The position numbers and the translations under genes were made by a program. A DNA stretch of 64,000 nt, taken from the NCBI GenBank assembly GCA_022453515.1, contig JAJNNY010000002.1, forward strand, positions 1,280,838 to 1,344,837, in the 5' to 3' direction. Below the pieces are notes generated by a model. The model saw only the letters and a list, made by a program, of their open reading frames with translations. It was not told the origin of the DNA and did not search any database. Numbering within the stretch: the stretch's first letter is position 1; each line of letters starts with the position of its first letter. Source of the stretch: Astrocystis sublimbata. Lineage: Eukaryota > Ascomycota > Sordariomycetes > Xylariales > Xylariaceae. Shown here in pieces: positions 33,444 to 45,580 of this stretch.

Positions 33444-35652
33444 GGCTGTGTGTGTGGTTTTTCAGATTGATTGTTGTCGATGTCGATACCCTCTCTTCAA
33501 GTCAGGACACGCAGAATTAGCTGGGCGATGGAGGGATTCGAGTGGGCGCGCATGCGCGAATGCTGGTCTGGAAAGAAATGGTGTTTTTTTTCCTCTGGCA
33601 AAAGATTAGGTAAGTAGGTATCGGCCAAAGGTAAAGTAAGTATTACACCTGGGCGGCACCTTGGAGTGATTTGGAAAGCTTAGCGGGCGAGGCGGGGTAT
33701 GGGCAGGAGGGGCTCGCTCACTGCAGGTGGCTGAGGGGCAGCAATCAGAGCTACCTAGGTACTCACTCGTACACCTACACCACCTGCATCTTGGAAGTGA
33801 TTTCAGCCCACCTCTAAAGACGAGTGCAGCATCAGCTATTTGCGGCTGCATTATCAGATGCAGGACTGCAGAACACGTTTTTATTGCAGTCTGCTTTTGC
33901 GTAAAACCCTGCATAATATTATCTTCACACCTGCAGTGCTTGAAATGCATGATGCGGGATGATTTACGGACGTTCCCCATTAAGGTTGATTTAAGTTTAC
34001 TTGTACATTCCGTAGAACATTAGGCCCGTATTACTAAAAATGTAATAAACTTACCGAGATGTCTACCACACAACAACAGTCACATTCATCTATTCATTCA
34101 TTTGTCATACAAAACATATTCACTAGGTGATTAAAACGCATCAAAGTTGAGGTGGCCGAATTCTCTCAATTTTCTCGCCCTGACGAGGGCTCTGGCCGGG
34201 GTTGTCGACGTTTCCCCCCTACCTGTATCTTTCCACTGGGGAAAGAAAAAGGGGGGCTTCGGTCTCCTTCCCTGGATAACTTGATAACTAGGTAGTTCAT
34301 CAAGAACTAGATCATCCATTTTTCTTTTTCACATTTTTTCCTCCTTTGCCATCAGTTTCTTCCGTTTCCAATCTCCCCATCTTGCCTCGCGTGGGAACAA
34401 AACAAAAATGTCATGTCAAGTGCGGACAGAGAGATAGAACGAAACAGAAGACAAATGAAAATGCGACGGCAGTAGGCAGAAAAAATGATAGCAGCGCGGG
34501 CGCTAGCGAAACCATATTTTGCAAGCGGGATGTTTGGCTCAAAAAATTGAGGGTTTGGTGTGTGTCGTAACCCTCAGGGATATACAATCTGATTTTTTGG
34601 CTTCGGAAGCATAACTTCGTAAAGATTTTTTTTTGGTGTTCTCTTTGACTTGATTGTATATTGATTTTTTTGCCCTTGTTTTTTGGTTGCTGATGATGAT
34701 GCTGTTGTGGTAGCAACATACATAGGAGATGGGGTTGGCAGCGAGAGAGGCGCGCCAGCCTGTGGTCACATTCGTCCCTCCCCGCTTGCCTGTTGACGAA
34801 GGCTCTCGTTTTTTGTCGATGGGGTTTCCGTATTACCTAAGTATCGGTTTCATGGAACCCCATCCTAGTAGAACAATCTGGTCTCTCAGGGCTGGTTGCC
34901 TGGAATAGCGCACTTCGTCGTCGTTGTTGCGAAAAATAACAAGGCATAAAGCAGCATAAAGACAAATCTGCCATTTTTTTGAGTGGGCTGGGAAAGCCCG
35001 TTCTTCCCTCTCCGCCGCGTTTCGTCGGACCGTTGTTGGGCGGGACTCGACTTTCTAGATCAGCCCTTTTTGGCATCGGTAGAGAATCACCCCTGCGCGC
35101 TAGGGGTGAAGCCATGCTGTAAGGTCATGTCTATAATCGTCCGAGACTAGTCCGGAATCCCGCGGGACGGAGAGGCCTTCTGGTTTGTGTTCTTATTTTT
35201 GGATTTTTCTTTTTGAAGTTGCGATGTCGGGGTCATTAGAAATCGGAGCCGAGTGGTGATGGTGATGGAGGGGTTTGATATCATGTACGCTTGCTACCCC
35301 CTCGCCCTCCTCGGACGCTCCCAGGTATAACATCAAAAACATGTAATCGGCCAAACCTCGATGAAGAAGTGGAGTGTCTGCTGCAAATTGCATAGCATGT
35401 AGTAGTAGGCTCTCCCAAATGGTGTTTTCCAATCTGATGAGTGAGCTGAGAATATCTCTGGGAGAGCTGAATAACGGGGGGACAAAACCAAAAGACAATG
35501 AACATAAACGCCCAGTTATCACAGTATCCCGTTACAAGATCCATTTCCTCGCCGCGAACGCGAAAAAAGAAAAAAAGCTTCCGTTAAAAAACACAGTTTA
35601 GAAGTGACCATATATTGCGTGGTGGTCTTGGTTGTGTTGTCGCGCCCTTTTC
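33444..35652. other. Gene-free spacer between NPA3 and the BTB gene
   Basis: No gene supported. T-runs and GGGG/CCCC words are frequent around 34150-34800. The presumed 3' UTR of the BTB gene lies just left of 35653. Confidence 0.45.
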
Positions 35653-36498
35653 TCAGATGGTCCTGGGCGTGTTGGCGTTGGACATGTCAACGACATCGTC
35701 AAGATGGTTGCACATGGCCACGAATAGGTCGAAGAAGAGCTTGCCGCCCTTTTCCATCTCGGCTTGCATGGTTCCGCTCCTCTTGAATGTCTTGCGACAC
35801 CGGATGATCAGAGCGAGATAGTGAGCGCGGAGCCGCGAGTCTGTGTCGGGCGTGTTGTCGTAGGCGTACTGGGCCGAGCGCAGGATGGTGCCGACGTCGA
35901 TGCCGCTCTGCAGGCCCTGCTTCCGGAGAGACAGGCGCTTGAGCTCCTCGAGGCCGAAGCGCTCGGCGGCGCAGTACACGACGGTGTCGCGCAGGATGTG
36001 CTGGCCCACGCTCGGCACGTACATGGTGGCCTCGACGGCTCCGCGGCCGCCTCGGGGGCTGGTGGTGGGGTTGGAGGGATCGGGAGACCGCACGGCGTCC
36101 TCGAGCTCCCAAGAGTTGCGGTGCTTGTTGTGCAACAAGCGGGGGTAGTAGTCGCCCTTGTAGAGGTACTCGAGCACGGCCGAGAAGGTCTCGGGCTCTT
36201 CGTCTGGGAGCGAGATTCTCTTGTTCTGCACCTCGAGGTACTGGTCCTGGCAGATGCGCTCAAAGAAGGGCGACTGGCACAGGACCTCCTCGTGTGCCGC
36301 AAACAGTCGGCCTTCGTGCCCGATCATGAGAGTGATGATGGGCGAGGTGAGGGTCCTCTTCACCGGGAGAGTGGTTTCCTCAATCGACTGCTGCAGTCTC
36401 GACAGCTTCTGGGGATCGCGAGTGGCATGGTGGTGAGACTTCTTCTGCCTCGTCGACTTGTCGACTCGGTCCGAGGTACGGAACGAGCGCTTGAACAT
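35653..36498 (-). CDS. BTB/POZ domain protein, single exon
   Basis: 281 residues. A basic N-terminus (MFKRSFRTSDRVDKSTRQKKSHHH) precedes a BTB/POZ fold at about residues 52-120: ITLMIGHEGRLFAAHEEVLCQSPFFERIC, then RISLPDEEPETFSAVLEYLYKGDYYPRL. After a Pro/Ser-rich insertion (138-150), the C-terminal half is helical with VYCAAERFGLEELKRLSLRKQ, typical of the BACK-like region that follows fungal BTB domains. BTB proteins dimerise and often act as cullin-3 adaptors; the particular role is unknown. The first in-frame ATG is used. The insertion makes the distance between the BTB core and the following helices longer than usual. Confidence 0.87.
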   Translation of the reverse strand: MFKRSFRTSDRVDKSTRQKKSHHHATRDPQKLSRLQQSIEETTLPVKRTLTSPIITLMIGHEGRLFAAHEEVLCQSPFFERICQDQYLEVQNKRISLPDEEPETFSAVLEYLYKGDYYPRLLHNKHRNSWELEDAVRSPDPSNPTTSPRGGRGAVEATMYVPSVGQHILRDTVVYCAAERFGLEELKRLSLRKQGLQSGIDVGTILRSAQYAYDNTPDTDSRLRAHYLALIIRCRKTFKRSGTMQAEMEKGGKLFFDLFVAMCNHLDDVVDMSNANTPRTI

Positions 36499-38907
36499 CT
36501 TGGCAGATGTCGATTGGAGGTGAAGAATGAATCGAGACAGCGTGAAAGACTCGCGATAACAATTATCAGAATAAGCGATCGAATATCAATCGACCCCTTA
36601 TTTCCGAAATTGTTGGTTTGGCTAGAGAGCGACGAAAAAGAACGTGGGGAGGTCTGTTGTCTATGAGAATCTCGAGGATTCCGCAGGCAAAAGAGGGTGG
36701 TGGGTGAAAAGAGAGTGAAGAGAGAGAATGTGTGTGGGGGATTGATGGCTTGACACACAAGCAGAAGGTGAAGGAGGTGATGAAGGTGATGAACACGGGC
36801 CCGGGCAGTATATCCCAGATCCTATCCGAGAGAACAAGCGAATGTCTCTGGAGATATCCTAATGATGGTTTGCGACCCTTGGAAGTGGTGGTGGGGAGGG
36901 AGAACGAAAGAAACGGGGTAGATTTGAAGGGGGGGTGCCGTAGATATTTATACAATTCCTAGTACAATACTACACACACACTACCTTGGAGCCGGACAAG
37001 GGTATGATCGTGGTGTAGGTATGTACAACAGCAGAAGTCCAACCGTGCTGCCCCATTTCAGCCTGCTTGGCTGGGCGTTGCTAGGGTCATTGTTGGACGC
37101 TATGGGGTCGTTGGACGGATGCTTCCCAGAGACGGGCCAAAGAGAGACGGGCATTGGCTTCTCGCCGGCGGGCTGGGGTTGCACTACTGCAGAGAAGTAG
37201 AACGACGGCGCGGCGGTCTTTGCCTTACACTACAAGGGTTGGGTCACATTCAGCACCACCCAAACGGGGCTCAGAAACATTGTCGTCATTCTGGTGGTGG
37301 CAGGGGTCTCTGCTTTGGTAACCGAGTGCAGCCCCGCGAGCCGTGAATCGTCCTGTGCAGGAATATGCAAATCAATCTACACGTACAATGTCGTACGCAT
37401 GGCAACCGAACGAGATGCTACGAGCGGGATGATAAGGCGCGTCATTGGGCTGGCCAACTAGGCACTCACATGCCCTCACACGTCTCCTTATCACAAGCGG
37501 TGTTACAGTACACAGGGCGTATCTCTCTCTGCCTAAGGTTAAGAACGTTGAGTCGATTGGGCAGTGATCTACGCCGGGTGCCAGCGTTGTGGGACACACC
37601 AATCGTGGAGCTACGGAATGAGCTGCATTTGAGATTCGACTTAGTCAGATAGACGAATTAATCAGCACAATTGACGTGTATGTGCAACAGCATACATCTA
37701 GAACGGTCGTGGGGTGTGTTGTTCCTTAGACGTGTTATCGGTGAAGCACGCCGGAATGGTCTGAATCATGCTCGTGGTCTTTAATGGGTTTTGATGGATC
37801 AGGTTAGGCGGAAATCGTACCTGAACTAAGCTGGTCCGCTGGACTAAGCAACCCCTCCTCTCCTCTCCTCTCCCTTTGAGTCTTTGCCGACCTGGGAGGT
37901 ACAGATGATCTGCCCGTTACATAGAGTAACAGCTGGGGATACTGTTCATACTAACAGATCTTAGATCTTGCATATCATGTCCCGATATTTTCAGGTACTA
38001 CTAGTAAGTCTGAAGAACGATGTTAGCAGTTGTACCTGGTAAGAGGTGAAGTTGTAGCAATGACCTTCTCTGGCAATCATGCAACACGTTGGGTATTGGC
38101 GCTCCTGACATTGACTGACATGTAGTAGAGATACATAGGGAAATTAAGGTCCGACAGTTCATTACCTCCATGGGCAAGTGACCTGGGACGAAACAAAGAT
38201 CGCTCAAAATAGACAATACTAGTAGAAGATGTTCGAATCCGACTGAGTTGGTCACCACCCAAGCACGCCGAGGTGTACGTTGTAGAATTACGGTGACAAC
38301 GTGCTGACATGGATGCTCTCAGGCACCATTCTCGAAATGTTCTAGGGCACCATCCGCTGATCGCGGCCTACGACATCAGGTGAGACTAGCAGGGGTCACG
38401 TCTCTATGTAGACCGCAATCCACCTTGATTCGATGAATGTCTCGCTCCATCTAACAACAACAGCATCATCTAGGTGTCTATATGTTCATGCTCACTTGCC
38501 CAGAGAGGTGTTCAGAACGGAAGAAAAGCTCCATTTAGGTACCATTTCAATCTGAAAATAGCCTCTGAAACTAATATACACGCCATGACTTAACCCGAGG
38601 GCCCAAGTTGTTCGAGGTGCCAAAGGAAACTCGGACGCTGCCAATGCATTCTGTTCTGCCGTATTGTCAAAGTCTACCCCTGACTCAACGGAACATTCTT
38701 CCGATCACACGCCTTGTAGGCCATCCTCCATGCCTACCACATACTCCTCAGTTGGTTGGTTTTCAACAGTCCAATTTGTCAAAGGCATTACTGTTCATCT
38801 TAACTTGTAGTATACCCCGTGAACCTCCATGTTCCCTAGGGATCGAATGGGAGACAAGCTGGTCTCGGATCGCCTCGAGAACACAGTGAAAATTGCTGAG
38901 TGGGGGT
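36499..38907. other. Gene-free spacer (about 2.4 kb)
   Basis: No supported gene. The part nearest the BTB gene is purine-rich on the plus strand (AGAGAGTGAAGAGAGAG near 36708) and is probably its CT-rich leader. The remaining short open frames have no features. Confidence 0.45.
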
Positions 38908-40193
38908 CTAGTGAGTGGCCCCTATCGTCTCTCTCATCGCAATGAGACCGTAGACGTACGTGAAGACTTCGCAGACAGTCAGCACCGCTTCAATTGGCAC
39001 AGAATACTCATCATGCGGGGAGCACTTACCAACTGGAGCCGAGGCAACAAAGGCAATACCCGCAGCAGCGGCAGCTGCCTCGGAGTTCCCCATGAGTTTA
39101 GGGTCCAGAAAAAACAATCCCCAGTGGTCTGTCGCCAATTTGCCAATGCCAGCCCAAGCAATATACAGACCGCCCGCTGCGACTGTAGCGAACACGTGTG
39201 CTATGACGGGCTGTTACCGTGACGGAGTCAGTTCCATGTCGTTCGAATTGGGCATTAATTGTCTCATCACTTACAGTTGGGCGACGAATGCTGTTGAGTA
39301 AGACCATCTCAATAAAGGCAATTACCGCCGTGATAGACCACACGTTGAGGATGCTGAACGACTTGATGCCGTCCTCTTCGAACAGTCCTTTGTCTATGAT
39401 TATTTTAGTGTTAGTATTTTACTCAAGTTGGGCCGTTCGCGATCTCATATAAGGAAGTGGTTAATCGCAGGGTGTAACTTACGGGGATCATAGAATACAC
39501 CCGTCGTACTGTTGCTTGGGGCGTGGCGGTGATGAGGGATCTCAGGAAATGGGAATCCACCATGGCCCGACGGTACATGGATAATCCAGTATAACAGTGC
39601 ATTAAGGAACGCGAAGACGTGCGAAATCGTATAGAACAGGCCGAAGCTGTGTCGTTGGGTATTGCTGACTCGCCGAGGCGGCGAAAAGAACGAGACAACG
39701 CCACCACGTGCGTTTTGATGCCATGATCGAGGCGTCGACTCTGCGTGGTATTCATCATCCGGCTGGAAAGTGTGGACTCCCGTCCAGGCCTATTACGCAA
39801 TATGTTAGGTCTGACATTCTTCAAGTCCTTAGGAATATAGTTCGTGACAGCCTCACCAGAGTGATCAGATGGTAGATCCATTGCAGAACAAACGAAACAG
39901 TCGAGAATTGGAAGGGGATGCGCCAATTGCTGTGGTCATCCTCGCTCCCGAGCTTGTACTTAAGCGCTACCCCAGCCACGGAGGTCAAATAGGATGTCAG
40001 GATCGATCGAATGGCGAAGAGAAGCTTCTGGTTGATCCAGGGCGAATGACATGCTCTGAGAGTGATGGGCTGTACGCAGTCAGAAACCCTAATGCTATGT
40101 TTGTCGAGGGCATAGAATACTTACATGGCTGTCTTCCCGAGGCGCCTGTTCTCTCTGGGACTGCGGCAGAAGCGGCGTGGTATCGGAGGGCAT
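38908..40193 (-). CDS. Unknown multi-pass integral membrane protein, six exons
   Basis: Exons on the minus strand: 40193-40125, 40069-39857, 39789-39483, 39393-39275, 39210-39030 and 38966-38908, 315 residues. Every intron is 51-89 nt with GT-AG ends and the frame is preserved. The protein opens with a polar MPSDTTPLLPQSQREQAP and then shows several hydrophobic helices: ILTSYLTSVAGVAL, FSTVSFVLQWIYHLITL, FGLFYTISHVFAFLNALLYWIIHVP, ILNVWSITAVIAFIEMVLLNSI, HVFATVAAGGLYIAWAGIG and AAGIAFVASAPVVFTYVYGLIAM. It ends with a short polar tail. This is the layout of a six- or seven-helix fungal membrane protein of unknown function. I do not recognise a named family, and no catalytic motif is evident. 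Confidence 0.75.
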
Positions 40194-41332
40194 GGCGAAG
40201 GTTATACTGTGATGCTTCTTTGTAGGAGTAGGGGAAGCCAGTTTGCTTTACGATTTCAGGGATCAAAATGATTCTTGATAGGGACTATCGCGAATGTGAT
40301 GCTGCAGGTATGAGGGTTCGGGTTGGAAGTATGTCGAGTATGAGAATTGCAACAGAGATGAAGTGGGAGACCAGCGATCTCAATCAACTCAACGGGTCTG
40401 ACATGGCGATGGATCGCACTTACCTTACTCTTACTGCCTTTATAGGAAGTAGAAGCCAAGGCCAGCCAGCAGCTGTTGCCTTGGAAGTCGTCACTCGGGG
40501 TATCGATCTTGAAACCACATCTTCGAGGCGGCATACCTTCCTGAGAACATTCACGCCATAGCATGACCTTCCTATTATTGATCGTCTGCCTCCGACGATT
40601 CGTTACATGTATCTAAGTAGGTACATATTGACGGACATGTTCCCTGACGCAACCTTTTAGGCAAGTTCATTCGATAAGGGCGCTGGAACATTGTCATTGC
40701 CAGCCATTGATTGGAAGTCCATCTGATGCTTCCAGCAACCTAGATGGCTGTAAAGCGGGAGGCAAGCCGAGCATGGCGAAATCAACCCAAAGCCGTTGAA
40801 AATACTAGATAAGGCCTGATTGGCAGTGTCCGTTGAGGCTTAGAAGTCTCGAAATGCACAGCCATATCAAGCTGTGATTATTTCTTAAGACGCCCCTCTA
40901 AAGGTGTGCTAGATGATACATATAAAGGAATTTCTTCAAGTTTGACGATATTGATATAGTATAAGTGATGGTATCGCAGGCATGCATGGATGATTTGCCT
41001 AGCACCCGAGACACCCTAGCTCGCCTATCTACTTGGGTTAGGTACCTAAGCCTAGAAGTGGTTTATTTGCCAAGACTGCCGAAGGAATCTTACCATAACA
41101 GGCTAGTGTGTCCAGATCAAAGGTACCTGCCGAGCCCTGCTTTCTCTCTACCTACAACCTGTCATTATCGTAGAAGAAGCTACGTACGACAAACATCACG
41201 ACGGTTCAAGCTGGCCTCAGATCCTTCCGCACAGGTATTCTCACCGAGGCCAGCAGTGAATCATTTTCAAACAGGAAAGTGCACACCACGCATACGACCT
41301 ATCTACGAGCCGCCTTCAACATCGAATAGACC
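40194..41332. other. Spacer between the membrane-protein gene and SEC11
   Basis: Divergent promoter region with no supported gene. A TAGGTACCTAAGCCTAG-type palindromic word occurs near 41039. The 97-codon open frame at 40268-40561 has no features. Confidence 0.45.
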
Positions 41333-41932
41333 ATGCTGTCCAGTCTCCAGAACCCGCGGCAAGCAGCTGCCCAGCTGCTCAACTTCGCCCTCATCCTTTC
41401 CTCGGCTTTCATGGTGCGCGAAACCCATCACTATTTATATCATCAATATTCATGTGCATGCGACTGAAAAGCTGACTCGATGCGCAATCCATAGATGTGG
41501 AAAGGCCTCTCCATAGCCGCCGACTCGCCGTCCCCCATCGTCGTTGTTCTGTCCGGATCCATGGAGCCCGCCTTCCAACGTGGCGACCTCCTTCTACTGT
41601 GGAATCGCAATCTGCTGGCCGAGACCGATGTCGGCGAGGTCGTGGTATACAATGTCAAGGGCAAGGACATCCCCATCGTCCACCGTGTCGTGCGCAAGTT
41701 TGGCACCGGCGAGCACGCCCAGCTGCTGACCAAGGGCGACAACAACGCCGCCGACGACACCGAGCTCTACGCCAGCAACCAGGATTACCTCGAAAGGAAG
41801 GACATCGTTGGCAGCGTCGTCGGCTACATACCCTTTGTCGGCTATGTCACCATCATGCTGAGTGAGCACCCGTGGCTGAAGACGGTCATGCTGGGCATAA
41901 TGGGTCTACTAGTCGTATTGCAGCGAGAATAA
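41333..41932 (+). CDS. SEC11: Signal peptidase complex catalytic subunit Sec11
   Basis: Two exons, 41333-41413 and 41495-41932, giving 172 residues; yeast Sec11 is 167. It is the ER membrane serine protease that cleaves signal peptides. The N-terminal membrane helix [22 protein letters not shown] is followed by the nucleophile in SGSMEPAF (S49) and the conserved PIVHRVV (H90), with [10 protein letters not shown] carrying the conserved aspartates (about D109 and D115-D116). The eukaryotic enzyme uses Ser-His-Asp rather than Ser-Lys. A C-terminal helix ([16 protein letters not shown]) follows. The splice falls between ATG and ATG (FM|MW), so a second in-frame start exists at exon 2, but the exon 1 start supplies the family N-terminus. 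Confidence 0.95.
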
Positions 41933-42766
41933 ACTTTGAATTGAACCCCGTCGATTGTTTCTTCCATACGCGAAAGAAGACAACAAATGTGTTTGGTCTC
42001 ATATCTCTTTGTTTCCGTTGCCTTAATTAATCGACAGTGCATGCTGTTCGGTTTTACCATCCTGTATTGCCATAGTCTCTGCGGCTATTCGTCAAACTGG
42101 AATAGATACGATGGCAGAGATCATCAACGTGCTGTTCGCAGAGTATGGACTGGTCATCTTGCAAAGGGTCCTACTGATTAGAACGCGCCAGATGGCGATG
42201 AGAACTGATCCATCAGCCCATTAATACTTGAGAGAAGAGTTGACCACATTTGAACACCCTTTCGACGATTATCGTAGTTTTAGTCAACGAGCCTTGGTCT
42301 CTTACCATCATTGCAAATACTGTCCGACTTCTCGCATGGCGCTGGCATATTTCGATGATAACAAGACAAAGACAATAGAGGTCTTTCTTTGTGTTTGTGG
42401 CAGTTGTGTATTAGAACTGCAACACTCGTATCGTATTACATCGGCTCGGTAAGCTATCTTTGTTCTGCAAGAAGGGCATTGTTTACAAAACAGCTGATGT
42501 TACGACTCCAAAATGTAGCACTAAACTGCCATGGAGTTCATCAACATCCGAACTGTCTTGAAGATGGATATGGATATTAAATGCGATGAAGCTGCGCTGC
42601 AGCTTCAATTGGCTTGTTTCCCCCTACCCTCACAAGGAACACTCCAATTTACAACTCACAACCTCATCACATCAAAAAGTCGCTTTTCTCGCCGCAATAC
42701 TCCAATCCACAACACAAGACACCTTGATCACAGTAATATTTACGTTATTGGCAACGGTTCAGCAGC
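41933..42766. other. Spacer between SEC11 and the orphan gene
   Basis: No gene supported. The 143-codon frame at 42531-42962 overlaps the next gene out of phase and is considered its shadow. Confidence 0.45.
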
Positions 42767-43381
42767 ATGTCTGGTCAACAAGATCCCCAACACCAAGGCA
42801 ATCGGCATCCGCCTGCCCGCCGCCCTTATAACAATATACGAACAATGTTGCCCGCTCACAGGATCAACGGGTACCGATCGCGCTTCTGGCGACCCCCGCC
42901 TCAAGCACGTGAACCACCTCAGGACCCAGCTCCACGTCCTGAACGAACGCGCGATTCATTAGTCTTCGGGATTCGTGCAAGGGATATTCGCAGTCGCAAC
43001 GCGTGGAGCTGGAGTAGAGAACAAGTACAAGCTGTGTGGAATTGGCTTCACGGCAACAGGCAAATCAATGAATTGTACGAGTATTTAGAACTCGACGGCT
43101 TTGATCCCGAAATTCTGGACGCTGACGGCAAGCCCGTATACAAAATGATTGATGCTAAAGTGACTGAGAGAGTTCGGCGGATGAGAAGGGACATAAGGGC
43201 CGGGAGGGAGTATCTGGCTGACACCCCCGAACTGAGACGAGTTCCCTTGTTTGGCGGCCCTCGTCCCCACCTACCCCCTCACCCCTACTTTCCTTACCCG
43301 GGTGTTAGTATCAACATCATCGACCCCGAAAGTGACGCAGAGTATGATGCGGACGTCGAGATGCAGGACCAAGAAGGTTGA
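42767..43381 (+). CDS. Orphan protein, 204 residues, unknown function
   Basis: A single-exon ORF with no recognised family. The first 60 residues are Pro/Arg/Gln-rich and disordered (QDPQHQGNRHPPARRPYN, PPPQAREPPQDPAPRPERTR). A central segment looks folded and helical: NAWSWSREQVQAVWNWLHGNRQINELYEYLELDGFDPE, then KMIDAKVTERVRRMRRDIRAG. The C-terminus is Pro-rich with an acidic end (DPESDAEYDADVEMQDQEG). It is probably lineage-restricted. Codon periodicity and composition look coding, but there is no independent confirmation. It marks the right end of the housekeeping segment. Confidence 0.6.
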   Translation: MSGQQDPQHQGNRHPPARRPYNNIRTMLPAHRINGYRSRFWRPPPQAREPPQDPAPRPERTRDSLVFGIRARDIRSRNAWSWSREQVQAVWNWLHGNRQINELYEYLELDGFDPEILDADGKPVYKMIDAKVTERVRRMRRDIRAGREYLADTPELRRVPLFGGPRPHLPPHPYFPYPGVSINIIDPESDAEYDADVEMQDQEG

Positions 43382-45580
43382 TCATACCCAAGGCATTGGA
43401 TATGATGCCAAGTTGATATATGATCCAACATCAAAGTAAGCTCATATTCAAAAGAAAAGAAATGGTGACCATGAACGAGGAAAAAGAGAAAAGAAAAAGA
43501 AATTGTTTGATCTCAAACAGGCGTTGTTAGGAGTTAGCTAGGTAAGTAAAATGAAATTCTTTCTCTTGAAATATTGCTGTGCTTACAAGCAAGTTTGTGA
43601 CCGTATCTGATGAAATGTAGTCTTGTAGTATCCGAACATTCGTGAAATCTGAAGCTGGTAAACTTTGCTTCCAGAAGTAATATCAGTAGTGAATAACCTG
43701 AAACTTGAACGAAATTTCCGTCTTCAATTGCACGCATGAACGTGTCCAGGAGGTCAATGCAACATGATGTCGTTAGGTGCTGCTTTCGATCGAGTCATGA
43801 TAAGTCTTTAATTTTTTATAGGAATTTAAGTTTTTCAATTTGGTTCAGATAATTATTTACAAGGATAGATTCGAGCTGTTCAACATATGAAAGCACCAGA
43901 CTTAACAGCATTATAAAATTTGTCATGATGCACCCCTCAGCTTGATGTAGCATCATCTTGTTGTAGCTAGATACCGGCTCTACAGCACTTGGTTGACCAT
44001 TTGCAACTGCAGTGAAACATACTTTGATACATGCACAACTTTGACGAGACTGGGTTTCTGATGGGCCAAGTAGTGGTTGGAGCGGTCGTGACTAGCATCT
44101 ATTGGCCTCTTGTATGTTAAGTAGGCGGATGAAGGCTTAGTGAGGCCATCTGTGTTGTCATGTCTTCGCTCGCCTGAACAAAACTCATAGCCTTGGCCAG
44201 ACTGGACATTCTCTTATGAAATGCCCCGCTGTGATGGTCCGTTTGCGGTTTCATTCCCGAGCTACATCATGTGCCTACCTAGGTAGTTCAGCTTTGCGTA
44301 TAGTTGTGTTAGAAGTCATGTCATGACTGACTTGTATGTTGTAAGGCCTCCAACCTCCCAGCCCTTGGTAACTACGTACGTAGCCTCGGCCTGGCCATGA
44401 TTGTTCTTTCGTCTTCTCGAGCGAGGTCCGTCGGTTGGGCTTTCAAGAAAATAAAAGCTAGTCCGCCCATGCTCTTTCAAAATAGCCCTCGCCTCTGCAA
44501 ATGTGCTGTAGCTTCGGTGCTTGTTATTGGGAAACCCGTCTACTAACGGGTGATTGTGTGGCCGCTGAAGGGCTGTGACGTTGGATGGTTATGTAGTTCT
44601 TTTCGTTTGCCCTTGTGAGAGCTTCTGCTTCGAGTAAGCACAGGCTTATCTTATGGCGCGAGCATTGAGGCTGTCGAATAATTCGAGGTTGTCAGGCTAG
44701 AAGGGTGTGCGGAGGCTCAGCTGGTCTGATGGGGGTGAATAAAAAATAAGAGTGAAGATACCGGAGTCAATCCAAATAATTAAGCAGAATAAAGCATGTC
44801 TACAAAAATCTATGAAAAGGGTTTGTTTGTCTCATCTTTGAAGGTACCTGACCTACCTAGCAAGGAATCCGCGGCGGTCTGCGGTATCTTAACTCTAGAT
44901 ACGGCTCGCAGTTGCCAAACAAACGAGATTGTTTGCTCCGGGTACTCGTCACATTCTGTGACCTTTTGGTGCTGTCGACTTGGGGAGAGACCACGCCGTT
45001 TCCATTTGCCAGATTACGGTTGGCACTGTTTGCGCCCTCACAGTTCCTGCCTAAGTGCAAGAACTACCTTAGCTTATTAGCCTAGGCACTTACTTGCCTA
45101 GGCCTCTGTTTGTCTGTCGTCTTTGATGGAAGTCACGGAATCAGGCAGTAAGAAGCTACGAGTCGCCTGCCCACACTCCCAACCTTGGAAGGCTCGGGGT
45201 TTCGCAACCTTCTATATTATTGTTCTTTCCTTGCGCTTATACATCCCTAGACATTGTTCGTGTCTGCAACAACCAACTTCTTCTTCACACCACTCAACAC
45301 TCAACACTCAACACCCTTGTTAGCATTCAGCCCTGGTGATCAGGAAAAGGACGAGGAAGAAGGCGAGAAGGGAAGGAAGGGTCGAGTGGTAGAAGTCACA
45401 CCGGTTGATCTCGAAGCCGCTGCAATTCACCAGCCCTCCCCCCTACCTGCCCTCACCACCGCCGTCGACTCTATCCATCGCCACCACAGCACAAAGTCGT
45501 CAGATAAATCTGCCTGCGAGCCTTGCACCTGCCCGTAAACCAGTCCAGTATCTTAACGATACTGCATCCCTACGTCTAGC
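43382..45580. other. Gene-free spacer (about 2.2 kb)
   Basis: No supported gene. AT-rich near 43790-43930, with ACCTACCTAGGTAG words near 44275. The last few hundred bases are a C-rich leader with a short ACTCAAC tandem repeat (about 45292-45315). Confidence 0.45.
45292..45315. repeat. ACTCAAC heptanucleotide repeat
   Basis: Three tandem copies of ACTCAAC in the leader region of the frameshifted BTB gene. Confidence 0.85.

Noticed and set aside
35764..36666. 300-codon plus-strand open frame
   Set aside because: Antisense shadow of the BTB gene at 35653-36498, produced by GC-rich codon use; the BTB frame has the domain motifs.
38228..38260. GTTCGAATCC word suggesting a tRNA T-arm
   Set aside because: No matching acceptor, D- or anticodon arms could be folded on either strand.
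40268..40561. 97-codon plus-strand frame upstream of the membrane-protein gene
   Set aside because: No features and within the divergent promoter area; treated as chance.
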